Source: an uncultured Pseudomonadota bacterium
Lineage (GTDB): Bacteria > Pseudomonadota > Alphaproteobacteria > RF32 > CAG-239
Reading direction: 5' to 3'
DNA: 54,067 nt
Assembly (NCBI GenBank): GCA_949289935.1
Contig: CASEQD010000006.1
Span: 1-54,067, forward strand
Below the pieces are notes generated by a model. That model saw nothing but the letters and a program-made list of their open reading frames with translations. It did not search any database and had not been told where the DNA came from. Position 1 is the stretch's first letter, and each line of letters starts with the position of its first letter. Shown here in pieces: positions 1-7,864 of this stretch. The position numbers and the translations under genes are program-made.

Positions 1-86
1 AAATCAAAGCGATATTCTAAAAGTATTGCTTTGCTTGATGATTCCCTCCTCTTGTTCTTTCATAAAAATTATATGCTCAATATTAT

Positions 87-638
87 GTGAACAATCTCTA
101 CGATCCGGGGACATCATTAATTTCTGGTATAACAACCGGAAGCGGCACTTTGGAGCTGGCTGAAGGCGTCTACAAGGTTGAAATTGTTGGCCCCGGCTCC
201 AGCGGTAACGGTGCGGCCGTTGTTGCCGTCGATATTGTATATTATGGTGGCGGCGGTTCCGGGGCGGCTTTTGTCGGGGAGATGAAATTGCCCGGCGGAA
301 CATACTATTACGGTATCGGTTCACCAAACAGCGGCGCTCCGGCTTATTTGTGCCTTGGCAGCACGAGCGGTGACGGGGTCAGCGCCGGCGGGGCGCAGCC
401 TTCTTCTTTTATGCGGTTTACCGGGAATACCGGCGGGGTTTTGAACATAACGGAAGACTGGATTGTCGGGACGCCGGAGGTGAAATCAAACGGCAACCAA
501 GGCGTATCGTCCAGCGGCTATTCCGGAGCTGTTGCAGGTGGTGCCTCGCTTTACGCTGGAAAGGGCGCCGGCGGCGCGTCTGAAGGTGCCGGCGGTTCGG
601 GCTATATCAAACTGACATATTTAAGACTTAACCCTTGA
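87..638 (+). CDS. Glycine-rich phage tail-tip/adhesin-like protein, probably 5'-incomplete
   Basis: The product is 183 residues, very rich in Gly, Ser and Ala, with runs such as YYGGGGSG and GAGGASEGAGGSG. Glycine-rich sandwiches of this sort form receptor-binding tips in some phage tail adhesins (the gp38 adhesin of phage S16 is the known precedent); assigning that fold here is an inference. The GTG at 87 is the only start codon after the in-frame stop at 63-65 and has no visible ribosome-binding site. The gene may therefore be the 3' part of a longer fibre gene that was frameshifted. The next gene follows after 15 bp with a clear Shine-Dalgarno. Confidence 0.5.
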   Translation: MNNLYDPGTSLISGITTGSGTLELAEGVYKVEIVGPGSSGNGAAVVAVDIVYYGGGGSGAAFVGEMKLPGGTYYYGIGSPNSGAPAYLCLGSTSGDGVSAGGAQPSSFMRFTGNTGGVLNITEDWIVGTPEVKSNGNQGVSSSGYSGAVAGGASLYAGKGAGGASEGAGGSGYIKLTYLRLNP

Positions 639-653
639 TTTAAGGAGAAACAA

Positions 654-1100
654 ATGGAACACACACATGCTAAAATGATTGACCGGAACACGGTCGAATT
701 TCCGCCGGTCAATGATAATACCCGCGGAATCATTAACTATTATACCGATACAGAACTGCTGGCCGCCGACGGTTATCTGCCCTTTCAGGGGGCTACGTAT
801 CCGTCAGACGGAAAAAATTATGAAACTTATTATGAAATTGTCGACGGGGTTATTGTTCAGAAATACGAAGAAATCATCCCCGAACCCTATGTTGACCCGA
901 TGACGCCGGAAGAACACCGCCGCCAGCATTATCAAATGTTGACTGATGGAATGGAGGCCGAACTGGCCTACAAAACACGCAAAGGCTATCCGGCAGAAGA
1001 GCTTCAGGCTTTGGAAGCGCAGATTGACGAATGCCGGGCGCAAATCAAACAAATGTTTCCGGATGTCGTAGAGGAGAAAACTGATGTTGACAATGCTTAA
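654..1100 (+). CDS. Phage hypothetical protein (tail-fibre-associated?)
   Basis: The product is 148 residues, soluble and acidic. The N-terminal half is a small beta-rich segment with several Tyr and Asp residues. The C-terminal half (about residues 80-140) is helical, with the pattern MTPEEHRRQHY and KTRKGYPAEELQALEAQ suggesting a short coiled coil. Small proteins of this shape often follow tail-fibre genes in prophages, but I recognise no named family. The start ATG follows AAGGAGAAACAA. The 3' end overlaps the next gene by 17 bp, implying translational coupling. Confidence 0.6.
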   Translation: MEHTHAKMIDRNTVEFPPVNDNTRGIINYYTDTELLAADGYLPFQGATYPSDGKNYETYYEIVDGVIVQKYEEIIPEPYVDPMTPEEHRRQHYQMLTDGMEAELAYKTRKGYPAEELQALEAQIDECRAQIKQMFPDVVEEKTDVDNA

Positions 1101-1668
1101 CGGTTTGTTCTGGGCGTTTCTGCGCCGTTGGTTCGGTGGTTTTAACCCCTTCAAAGAAGGCACGCATATATATAAAGTGTTTGACAGTCGCGGCCTGCAA
1201 ACCTTTGTTATGGTTATGACTTTGTTTCTGACCCTGTTTGATCTCACGAATGCCTGGCTGGCTTTGTGCCTGGCCGTGTGGATTCAGCTCCAGTTCTGGA
1301 GCCGGGCTGTTGGTGAAATTTTGGACAGCGGCCGGAGCCAAATTCAAACGGCTGAAAGCTATGACCGCTGGTTTAGAGTGCCGCTTGACTGGGTTTATGA
1401 CAGGCTCGGCAAGGTGAAATATACCGGTTTTTATGACTGGTGGTACGGCTGGCTGCGTTACGGGCTGCCGATGATTGTCCCGGCTTTTGCGCTCAGCGAC
1501 TGGTCGTTTATTCTTATCGGTCTTGCCGGCTCGCCGGTTTATTATGGCAGTTGGTGGCTGTTTGACCATATCCCGGTACTTTATAAACTGCCGTCATGGT
1601 GTGGTCAGCCGAAAAATCTGGCTGAAATCGTTTATGGCTTTATCTTTGGGGCGCTTTTGGCATGGTGA
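1084..1668 (+). CDS. Phage membrane protein, multi-pass
   Basis: The product is 194 residues and rich in Trp, Tyr and Phe. Hydrophobic stretches lie near residues 38-75, 130-160 and 180-194, so three or four membrane segments are likely. Its position between the tail region and the spanin pair makes a role in lysis (holin-like) or superinfection exclusion conceivable, but no family is recognised. GAGGAG upstream supports the ATG at 1084; a second ATG lies three codons in. The end overlaps the next start (ATGGTGA), a usual phage arrangement. Confidence 0.6.
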   Translation: MLTMLNGLFWAFLRRWFGGFNPFKEGTHIYKVFDSRGLQTFVMVMTLFLTLFDLTNAWLALCLAVWIQLQFWSRAVGEILDSGRSQIQTAESYDRWFRVPLDWVYDRLGKVKYTGFYDWWYGWLRYGLPMIVPAFALSDWSFILIGLAGSPVYYGSWWLFDHIPVLYKLPSWCGQPKNLAEIVYGFIFGALLAW

Positions 1669-1847
1669 AAAGTCTAAAAACAACCGTTATCAGACAGCTG
1701 GGACGTTTAAGCCGGACGCAGTTCTTAATCCTAACTATCCTGATGTTGTCCTTTGTCCTGGCTTTGCTCAGTCCGGAAATCCGCCTCAATTTCTTAAACC
1801 TTGTTGGCAAAGTACTGGAGGTGATATGCGTAAACACATCCTTTTAA
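1662..1847 (+). CDS. Small single-pass membrane protein of phage lysis region
   Basis: The product is 61 residues: a basic N-terminus of about 18 residues, one hydrophobic helix (about residues 20-40) and a short tail. It starts inside the stop region of the preceding membrane-protein gene and overlaps the next gene by 22 bp, so translation is likely coupled. Size and position fit a small holin or antiholin, but this rests on context alone. Confidence 0.5.
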   Translation: MVKSLKTTVIRQLGRLSRTQFLILTILMLSFVLALLSPEIRLNFLNLVGKVLEVICVNTSF

Positions 1848-2032
1848 TCATGGCTCTTCTGGCATCCTGGGCTTTTGCCTACTGGCTCGGCACCACCAAA
1901 GCCGAAATCAAATATATAACTAAAGAAAAGGAGGTCATCAAATATGAAAAGACTTGCGCGACTGATATTCTGGCTCAGCCTAATCTTGCTGATGATGCCG
2001 TTGTTCGGCTGCTCGACGCCGGCAAGCTGTAA
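1826..2032 (+). CDS. Inner-membrane spanin (Rz-like)
   Basis: The product is 68 residues with an N-terminal signal-anchor (about residues 4-20, LLIMALLASWAFAYWL) and then a charged, presumably periplasmic segment with KEKEVIKYEK. This is the layout of an i-spanin, which joins an outer-membrane lipoprotein to disrupt the outer membrane at the end of phage lysis. The argument is the topology plus the lipoprotein gene that starts within it at 1944 in another frame, the classic Rz/Rz1 architecture. It is shorter than most Rz proteins. The start ATG follows TGGAGGTGAT. Confidence 0.6.
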   Translation: MRKHILLIMALLASWAFAYWLGTTKAEIKYITKEKEVIKYEKTCATDILAQPNLADDAVVRLLDAGKL

Positions 2033-2174
2033 CACCGGCTGTATCGCCTGGCCGGTTGGAGGAAAGCCGGTTGCCGATGTTTACCGAAAATTGACCGCCG
2101 AAGACCGGGCCGTCATGAATGAATGGCTTAACCGGCTTTATAAAGTCCGGCAACTTCCGGCCTTTTGCCAATAA
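1944..2174 (+). CDS. Outer-membrane spanin lipoprotein (Rz1-like)
   Basis: The product is 76 residues with a lipoprotein signal peptide ending in the lipobox LFGC (Cys at about residue 23), then a short mature domain with three more Cys. The gene begins inside the preceding Rz-like gene in a different frame and runs 142 bp past it, so the pair is overlapping rather than fully nested. AAGGAGGTCATCAAAT gives a strong ribosome-binding site inside the coding region of its partner. O-spanins are outer-membrane lipoproteins that bind the i-spanin across the periplasm. No homologue could be searched for. Confidence 0.62.
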   Translation: MKRLARLIFWLSLILLMMPLFGCSTPASCNTGCIAWPVGGKPVADVYRKLTAEDRAVMNEWLNRLYKVRQLPAFCQ

Positions 2175-2194
2175 CTTATTATTATAAAAAAGGA

Positions 2195-2214
2195 CGGGGT
2201 GCTCCACCACCCCG
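2195..2214. terminator. GC-rich hairpin after the spanin pair
   Basis: CGGGGTG (2195-2201) and CACCCCG (2208-2214) form a 7-bp stem with a 6-nt loop. On the plus strand it has an A-run before it but no U-tract after it. Read on the minus strand it is followed by a T-run, although no minus-strand gene precedes it. It may reduce read-through at the end of the lysis genes. Confidence 0.35.
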
Positions 2215-2311
2215 CCGGCAGAAAAACGGATTCTGTCTGAGAAAGCCCCGCGCGGGCTGGCTTCCTGCTCTTTTACATTTCAATTAAAATGCAGAAAGGA
2301 AGTAGAACAAA

Positions 2312-3145
2312 ATGAGAACAAAGTCAACACAAAATATTGTGAATTTTGAATCCGTTAAGCCGATTAATCCCATTGCCCCGTATTTAGGTGGCAAGCGATT
2401 GTTGGCAAAAACCATTGTCCCTATTATTGAAAAAATCCCGCACAATATTTACGCGGAGCCGTTTATGGGCATGGGCGGCGTCTTTTTCAGACGCACCCAA
2501 AAACCAAAGAGTGAGGCTATCAACGATATCAATAGCGAAATCGTTAATATGTTCCGAATGGTCGAGCGGTTTCCGGATTATCTGGCGGATATGTTGAAAT
2601 TCAAGATTTGCAGCCGGGCGGAATTTAAGCGGATGTTGGCCACCCCGCCGCTGCTTTTGACCGAGCTGGAACGTGCGGTGCGTTTCTTATATTTACAGAA
2701 AACGGCTTTCGGTGGAAAGGTACGTAGCCAGGCTTTTGGAGTTAATGTCAGAGAGGCAAGATTTAATTCCGAACGGATTATCCCGCAAATCCATGCACTG
2801 CACAAACGTTTGACCGGTGTATATGTAGAGTGCTTACCTTATCAGGATTTTATAATCCGTTATGATCGGCCGGACACCCTGTTTTATCTCGACCCACCTT
2901 ACTGGAACTGTGAAAATGACTACGGAAAAGGAATCTTCGGCAAAGCTGATTTTGACGAGCTGGCCAAACTTTTGAAAGGGCTTAAAGGCCGGTTTATCAT
3001 GAGCATTAACGACGTGCCGGAGATTCGGCGGATATTTAAGTCTTTTTATATAAAGGAAGTGCAAACAACTTACACCACCGGCACCCAGCCCGGCAAAAAG
3101 GCTGCCGAACTGCTGGTCAGTAACGTTAATTTTAATACTTTATAA
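2312..3145 (+). CDS. D12-class DNA adenine N6-methyltransferase
   Basis: The 277-residue enzyme should transfer a methyl group from S-adenosylmethionine to N6 of adenine in a short site. The SAM-binding region shows PYLGGKR near residue 29 and EPFMGMGGVFF near residue 53. The catalytic motif IV is YLDPPYW at about residue 190, and FIMSIND fits motif V. Order and length match the Dam-like family. It follows the lysis genes by 137 bp with its own ribosome-binding site AAAGGAAG and ends at a strong terminator. Phages use such enzymes to protect DNA from host restriction or alter regulation. The target cannot be read from sequence. Confidence 0.88.
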   Translation: MRTKSTQNIVNFESVKPINPIAPYLGGKRLLAKTIVPIIEKIPHNIYAEPFMGMGGVFFRRTQKPKSEAINDINSEIVNMFRMVERFPDYLADMLKFKICSRAEFKRMLATPPLLLTELERAVRFLYLQKTAFGGKVRSQAFGVNVREARFNSERIIPQIHALHKRLTGVYVECLPYQDFIIRYDRPDTLFYLDPPYWNCENDYGKGIFGKADFDELAKLLKGLKGRFIMSINDVPEIRRIFKSFYIKEVQTTYTTGTQPGKKAAELLVSNVNFNTL

Positions 3146-3163
3146 TATATATAAAGCTTATGT

Positions 3164-3190
3164 AAAGGGGCGTTTAATGCCCCTTTATTT
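3164..3190 (+). terminator. Rho-independent terminator after the adenine methyltransferase
   Basis: AAAGGGGC (3164-3171) pairs with GCCCCTTT (3179-3186), an 8-bp stem with a 7-nt loop, followed by ATTTTAAATTT. Confidence 0.8.
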
Positions 3191-3318
3191 TAAATTTAAA
3201 CAAGGGGCCGAAGCATTTAAAAACGGCTTAAACACCGTCAGTCAAAATCCCGGATTTAAAGGCCTTCCGACCAAACCCACCTTTTAAAACTTAGACGAAA
3301 CCTAGACTTTAAAATCTA

Positions 3319-3355
3319 TGCAAAACCATTTTACCAACTTTTGCAAAACCATTTT
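3319..3355. repeat. Two 14-bp direct repeats 23 bp apart
   Basis: TGCAAAACCATTTT occurs exactly at 3319-3332 and 3342-3355. The rest of 3191-3407 holds no gene that I can support. Tandem short repeats next to an element end can be arm-type integrase sites, but this is inference. Confidence 0.45.
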
Positions 3356-3407
3356 GCCCGCTACACTAACTTAAGTTGTTGAAAAATGAAGGATTGCCAT
3401 CAAATGA

Positions 3408-3523
3408 GTTCGGAAAATTCTCCCAAAATACAATTTTCAAAAAACAAACATTCGAACTCTATTAAGTGCTTGATTTATAAAAGAAAAACGGCAGTTTTTG
3501 TACCTGCCGCTTGCATTGGTGAT
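3408..3523. repeat. Element-end repeat, left copy (attachment-like), with terminator hairpin
   Basis: This block aligns without any gap to 20581-20696, about 65% identical by hand count. Both copies start with GTTCGGA, have the complementary TTCGAAC or TCCGAAC ending exactly 50 bp later, carry a GCAG/CTGC hairpin with a T-run on the minus strand, and finish with ATTGGTGAT. That last string is the complement of the tRNA-Glu 3' end (ATCACCA). In this copy the minus-strand terminator stem is CGGCAG/CTGCCG (3489-3509). It is read as the right end of the prophage and left border of the island. Confidence 0.55.
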
Positions 3524-3537
3524 GCTTAACTCACAGT

Positions 3538-3804
3538 TTACGAACTAAAACCAAGTATTTCATATATTGTATTGATGAATTTAGGACTCTTTGCTACTCG
3601 ACTATTTCCCCCTAGTTCCCTATACTTCTTACATATTTGAACTTTTAAGTTATCAATCTCTTCTTTAGTTATCAAAGCCATATCTAAATTATGCAAATCA
3701 TGAAAACTAATCACTTTTTTATTTAAGACCTTGGCAACAACAGCATATAGAAGGTAATATAGGATATCATTTCTCTCAACCGAATCCAAATCAGAAGAAA
3801 GCAA
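3538..3804 (-). CDS. C-terminal fragment of frameshifted AIPR protein
   Basis: These 88 residues look like the natural end of the AIPR protein encoded just upstream and overlapping it by 14 bp in another frame. Removing one A from the A9 run (complement of 3819-3827) fuses the two frames into LGKKIQSALLLSSDLDS without interruption. The fragment has no ribosome-binding site of its own. It is a helical tail with no recognisable motif, followed by the element-end repeat. Confidence 0.6.
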   Translation of the reverse strand: MLSSDLDSVERNDILYYLLYAVVAKVLNKKVISFHDLHNLDMALITKEEIDNLKVQICKKYRELGGNSRVAKSPKFINTIYEILGFSS

Positions 3805-5227
3805 TAAGGCTGACTGTATTTTTTTTTCCTAATAAAGCAGCTTTATAATAAGCTTCTAAATCTTGTTCTTGCTCATATAATTTAATATATGTATCATCAT
3901 CTGTTAATAATGTAGATGGACGAGCTCTTGCAAAATCAGGCTTTTGTAAAATTATACTAATTAAACATTGTGCTAAAAAAGATACTCCAACAATATCTGT
4001 AGCCTTTTTCTTTTGATTTTTATAATAATTTTTTCTACGATCATAATATAATCCTCTAGTTTTAAAATACATCTCAATTTGCAAATGAATAGCATCTGTA
4101 ACTCTTAATGAAGATTTTGGAATAGCGGTCTGATTATTGGTAGAAAAAATTATATTATCTCGGACTCTTTCATTTTCTGGGACAATTAATCTGACCAATA
4201 TATTTCTATTATCTTTATCTATTAAATCAATATGAGTTGAAAAATATTTATAAATTTCTGTAGAGGATTGCAAACCATTTACAATCTCTGGATTCACTAA
4301 TAATAATTCTCTATTTGTAATAGGAGTTATTTTTTCAGCTAAAATCGTAACACCATTATTCAACCACCAAAAATCCTCATCTTTTCGATTTTCTAAAGTT
4401 TCCGCAATAGCAGAATTAACAGAGTTACTTCCTTGATAATCTCGAACATTTGCTTCAAAAAAACTTTTTCTTAACATTCCTGAATCATCGGTGATAAATT
4501 TATAATATGTGGATAAATTAATCAAAGCCACATAGTCTACTTTATTCCCTAATGCAATTGGTTGATCAGCCAAAGCTAGATTTATATTAATTTCACTACT
4601 TGTATTATAAAGCTCCATTAAATCATCGGCACCCAAAAATTTTACCTCAACTTGAGCAGATGGATATATGCTTTTAATAGTTGATGTTAGTTCTTCTGCC
4701 TGCATTCTGACATTAGGATGAACTTCCTCTGCACATGTTATATAATAATATAAAATTTGCACCTTTATTTGATTTCGTATTAGTTTTGTTATTGAATCTC
4801 GAAAAATACGAAACGAATCTATTACCCTCTCATTATATCTATCTGAATAATCATCTAATGTATTAGACATATTAAATAAATTTGAGCATGTCGTCTTCCA
4901 TTTCATTATGGCATCTTCGCCAAAAGATATGGTATTTTTGGCTTGAATAATTGTAAAAACAAGTGTTGCACCTTTCGGAGCTTTAATGGTATCTATTTGA
5001 TCTTGTTTGATTAAATCACCATTGAGAAAAGTATAAATTGCATCGCAACCGCCATCTAAACCTCCTCCTATAAGTCCACTACTAAGCTCATCATCACTTA
5101 AATTATAATTTTTTAATGCCTGAGATGAAGCAAAAAACTCAAAGAAATCATTTTCAGTTGAAAAAGAGTTATTTTCTTTAAATTCTTGCTTTATACATTC
5201 TTTTATCAAAATTTGATTATTTGTCAT
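3791..5227 (-). CDS. AIPR-family (abortive infection phage resistance) protein, frameshifted near its 3' end
   Basis: The 478 residues resemble AIPR proteins (PF10592), linked to phage resistance. The N-terminal part holds a PD-(D/E)XK-like arrangement: GGGLDGGCDAIY with Asp62, then FTIIQAK with Gln95 and Lys97. The central AIPR region includes WWLNNGVTI and VNGLQSSTEIYKYF. The last codons (NTVSLIAFF) are probably out of frame: an A9 tract shifts the reading frame and the true end (about 93 more residues) lies in the next fragment. A9 tracts can slip, so the gene may be phase-variable, rescued by slippage, or simply dead. A roughly 300-bp gap separates it from the divergent gene at 5539. Confidence 0.75.
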   Translation of the reverse strand: MTNNQILIKECIKQEFKENNSFSTENDFFEFFASSQALKNYNLSDDELSSGLIGGGLDGGCDAIYTFLNGDLIKQDQIDTIKAPKGATLVFTIIQAKNTISFGEDAIMKWKTTCSNLFNMSNTLDDYSDRYNERVIDSFRIFRDSITKLIRNQIKVQILYYYITCAEEVHPNVRMQAEELTSTIKSIYPSAQVEVKFLGADDLMELYNTSSEININLALADQPIALGNKVDYVALINLSTYYKFITDDSGMLRKSFFEANVRDYQGSNSVNSAIAETLENRKDEDFWWLNNGVTILAEKITPITNRELLLVNPEIVNGLQSSTEIYKYFSTHIDLIDKDNRNILVRLIVPENERVRDNIIFSTNNQTAIPKSSLRVTDAIHLQIEMYFKTRGLYYDRRKNYYKNQKKKATDIVGVSFLAQCLISIILQKPDFARARPSTLLTDDDTYIKLYEQEQDLEAYYKAALLGKKNTVSLIAFF

Positions 5228-5538
5228 CTATATTACCCTGTCAATAAACAAAACTAACTGTTATATATAAATAAAAAATCTCTATAATGCAAGGAGATGC
5301 AAAAGATAACTTATAAAAAGATACCAATTAAACAAATAAAATCTCTTTCAAGCTTACACACTTATGCATCTGTGTTTTATTGAGTATTTTAATAAAAATA
5401 TTTATGTGTGACACTTACTATCTTTTTTTGATAAAAAATATTTGTATAATTATCTGAAATATAATATTTTTATATTCAAATGAAAAAAAACACGAATTGA
5501 AATGAATTTATTTTTATAAATAGCGGAGTGTGACAGAG
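5228..5538. other. Divergent intergenic region, no gene seen
   Basis: About 310 bp of very AT-rich DNA between the divergent AIPR gene and the winged-helix/nuclease-like gene. It must hold both promoters. A TATAAT at 5445-5450 is the best -10 candidate for the plus strand, but I find no -35 at proper spacing. Confidence 0.3.
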
Positions 5539-7029
5539 ATGAATAAAACAGAGCTTGAAAGATTTATTAGAGAAAATTATGCCGTTTCTTCAAAACAAAT
5601 TATAAAACATTTTACTGATTTAGGCGAAAAACCAGATACAATAAGAAAATCAATATCTAGACTTACCCCGCCTTATATGCGTTTAAAATATATTCGCTTA
5701 GCCAATAATGCTCAAATTTTATACCACAAAGAAAATTGGCATACTATCAACTTTTGCAAAAAAGTTACTAAAATTTTAAATGAAGAAAATTCTATTTATT
5801 CAACAGCTTTAGAAGCCATAAAAGCAAAGGGAGGATGTATTTTAGAAAAATATTTTCCCATTATATCTGGGTCTGGAGAACAGAAAAAACACATTTGGCC
5901 TGACAAAATAAAAAATAATCTAATTTCAGCAGGATTATTAAATGAAGATAATATAGAAAATTTTGGTAAGATATTATATTTAACAGACTTTGATATATTG
6001 AATATTTCTGCATACGTACGTGCATATTGTATACAAGAACAAATAATTCTTCAAATTGTAGAAGATTGGTTAAAAAAATTAAATTTTATTACGTATAATC
6101 AAATATGCTATAAAAAACTAGATAATAATTTACCAAAATTTGCAACTACATATTGGGATATTACCGCACCATCGTATCTTTTGCCCTTAATGAAAAAAAA
6201 CAAACAAGGTTCTGTTATTTGCGATTTATTTTTAAAAGATATATCAGATGTCACCCAAATACAATACATAATAAAAAAGCTAGAATTATTATCTATACAA
6301 AAAAATATACCTAGATATTTACCAATGATAATTGCACCAAGTTTTTCTCAAGATGCTTTTACAACATTAAAAAGAAAAGGAATAATAGTTGCAAGTTATG
6401 ACAACTTATTTGGGAAAGAAACTGCTAGACTGTTTTCTGAATTATATATTTCATTACAGAATTTAGCCGCAGCCTTAATAAAAGATCCTAACAAACAATA
6501 TATAATTTTTGAAAAAATAGCTACTTTTGAAAATATTTCAAACAAAATAAGAGGCCCTTTATTTGAAATGATTTGTATACATCTAGTTCATACTTCAAGA
6601 CTAGGATTTGTTGAAAATGGAAAAAATATATTTTGTCAGACATTAGAAAAATATCTTGAATTAGATATTTTTAATGAAAGTCCTACGGAGATATTTATTG
6701 TTGAGTGCAAAGGATATTTACCTAATCATTTAATATCCTATCAAGAAGTAAAAGAATGGTTAGATAACATTATACATATTAGAAAGAGTATGATATCTAT
6801 GAATGCAGAAAGAAATAATAAAAAATTTATTTTTAATTTTTGGACATCAAGTCGTTTTTCTGAAGAAAGTGTTGATTTGTTACAGAAAAAAATCACAAAT
6901 CCTCAAATAAAAATACAATGGAAAGATGGACCAGAAATTATGCAAGAAATTAAAAAATATAAATTAAAAGGAGCAGAAAAAATACTGAACGACTATTTTT
7001 TTAAAAACTTTTTAGATAAGCAATTATAA
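5539..7029 (+). CDS. Winged-helix / PD-(D/E)XK nuclease-like protein, putative defence gene
   Basis: The 496-residue protein begins with a helix-turn-helix or winged-helix-like segment (about residues 5-55, SSKQIIKHFTDLGEKPDTIRKSISRL). Near the C-terminus, FEMICIHL (about residue 350) and EIFIVECKGY with Glu389-Cys390-Lys391 fit the core of a PD-(D/E)XK nuclease fold. No named family is recognised. ATG 5539 is preferred over the upstream GTG at 5530 because GGAG lies 11 nt before it. It converges on a second nuclease-like gene 31 bp away and is divergent from an AIPR gene, so a phage-defence role is reasonable but inferred. Of the three defence-type genes it alone has no frameshift. Confidence 0.55.
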   Translation: MNKTELERFIRENYAVSSKQIIKHFTDLGEKPDTIRKSISRLTPPYMRLKYIRLANNAQILYHKENWHTINFCKKVTKILNEENSIYSTALEAIKAKGGCILEKYFPIISGSGEQKKHIWPDKIKNNLISAGLLNEDNIENFGKILYLTDFDILNISAYVRAYCIQEQIILQIVEDWLKKLNFITYNQICYKKLDNNLPKFATTYWDITAPSYLLPLMKKNKQGSVICDLFLKDISDVTQIQYIIKKLELLSIQKNIPRYLPMIIAPSFSQDAFTTLKRKGIIVASYDNLFGKETARLFSELYISLQNLAAALIKDPNKQYIIFEKIATFENISNKIRGPLFEMICIHLVHTSRLGFVENGKNIFCQTLEKYLELDIFNESPTEIFIVECKGYLPNHLISYQEVKEWLDNIIHIRKSMISMNAERNNKKFIFNFWTSSRFSEESVDLLQKKITNPQIKIQWKDGPEIMQEIKKYKLKGAEKILNDYFFKNFLDKQL

Positions 7030-7060
7030 AAATTTAAGTTCTTTCCATACCACATAATAA

Positions 7061-7864
7061 TTAGGCAATCATAGACATCATTAAATCATCGATTTTTTGT
7101 TTTAATATATCTTCAATAATATTATCTGGTTCACCCATTATATTCTCAATGTCATTGCCCTCAAGCACAATAATTAATTTACCTTGTTCTCTGAGCAATC
7201 CATATTGAATTATTTTACAATGTTTATCACATTTAGAATTTGTAATTATAATAGCAACATTTCTTAGTGCTGACTTATGTAAATACTTACTTGTTCTCCA
7301 AATTTCACTTTGTGAAATTTTTTGAGAGTAACTTTTAGCCTCAAATACAAGATAACGACAATTAAAGCAATTTTTAACAATATCTAAAAAATGGCTATTT
7401 ATATTTTTAATAGAAATAGGTGCTACAGCATCAAATCTATGCAATCCTCCATCTACTACTTTTTGAGTAACAATCTCTCCAATATAACCATTGAAATAAA
7501 ATTCTATGAATTTTGTTACGAATGCCTCAAAATTTCTCCATTTCACGTTAGCACGACTATTCTGATATTCATCATACAATTTTTGAACAAGTTCCCTATT
7601 TCCACTTGCAAGATTCAGGCTATAATATTTATTAGAAAAATTGTTTAATTTTTGAAAAGCATTTGTAATTTTACTTTTATCCAAGGATTGACTATAGAAA
7701 CTTTCAAGCATTTTCTGTAGATCATGAATATCCCATATTTTATATTTCGGAAGACTTACCCCGCTGTACCAAGCACCTATTAAAATCTTTTCTATATCTT
7801 CTTTAAATGGTAAAATATAAATTATTTCACCTTTTTCTAAATTCTTTTTAAGATGATTTAACAC
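7061..7864 (-). CDS. Mrr-like / double PD-(D/E)XK nuclease-like protein, main part of a frameshifted gene
   Basis: The 267 residues contain a restriction-nuclease-like core in the second half: GGLHRFDAVA followed by RYLVFEAKSYSQ (Asp, then Glu-x-Lys) and SEIWRTSKYL, then VAIIITNS as a core strand. It is preceded in another frame by a 55-residue fragment with a second such motif; one extra A in an A7 run joins them. The apparent GTG start at 7864 is thus an internal codon. The product would be a DNA-cleaving enzyme with two nuclease-like domains. It converges with the gene at 5539. Confidence 0.5.
   Translation of the reverse strand: MLNHLKKNLEKGEIIYILPFKEDIEKILIGAWYSGVSLPKYKIWDIHDLQKMLESFYSQSLDKSKITNAFQKLNNFSNKYYSLNLASGNRELVQKLYDEYQNSRANVKWRNFEAFVTKFIEFYFNGYIGEIVTQKVVDGGLHRFDAVAPISIKNINSHFLDIVKNCFNCRYLVFEAKSYSQKISQSEIWRTSKYLHKSALRNVAIIITNSKCDKHCKIIQYGLLREQGKLIIVLEGNDIENIMGEPDNIIEDILKQKIDDLMMSMIA

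Larger units (their letters stand above)
1..3523. mobile_element. Right end of a prophage (left part outside the window)
   Basis: The genes at 87-3145 all run on the plus strand, are tightly packed or overlapping, and fit the late end of a phage genome: tail-tip-like protein, small membrane proteins, spanin pair, DNA adenine methyltransferase. Base composition is close to the core chromosome and unlike the AT-rich island that follows. The right boundary is placed at the repeat 3408-3523, which aligns with the end of the next island at tRNA-Glu. No integrase, capsid or terminase gene is visible here, so the phage type and its left end cannot be judged. Confidence 0.7.

Noticed and set aside
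4..327. Minus-strand open frame opposite the glycine-rich phage gene
   Set aside because: Arg/Gln-rich translation typical of the reverse complement of Gly-rich codons, with no ribosome-binding site.
3524..3560. A tRNA remnant to the right of the left element-end repeat
   Set aside because: Only the last seven tRNA bases match; there is no T-arm or acceptor pairing beyond them.
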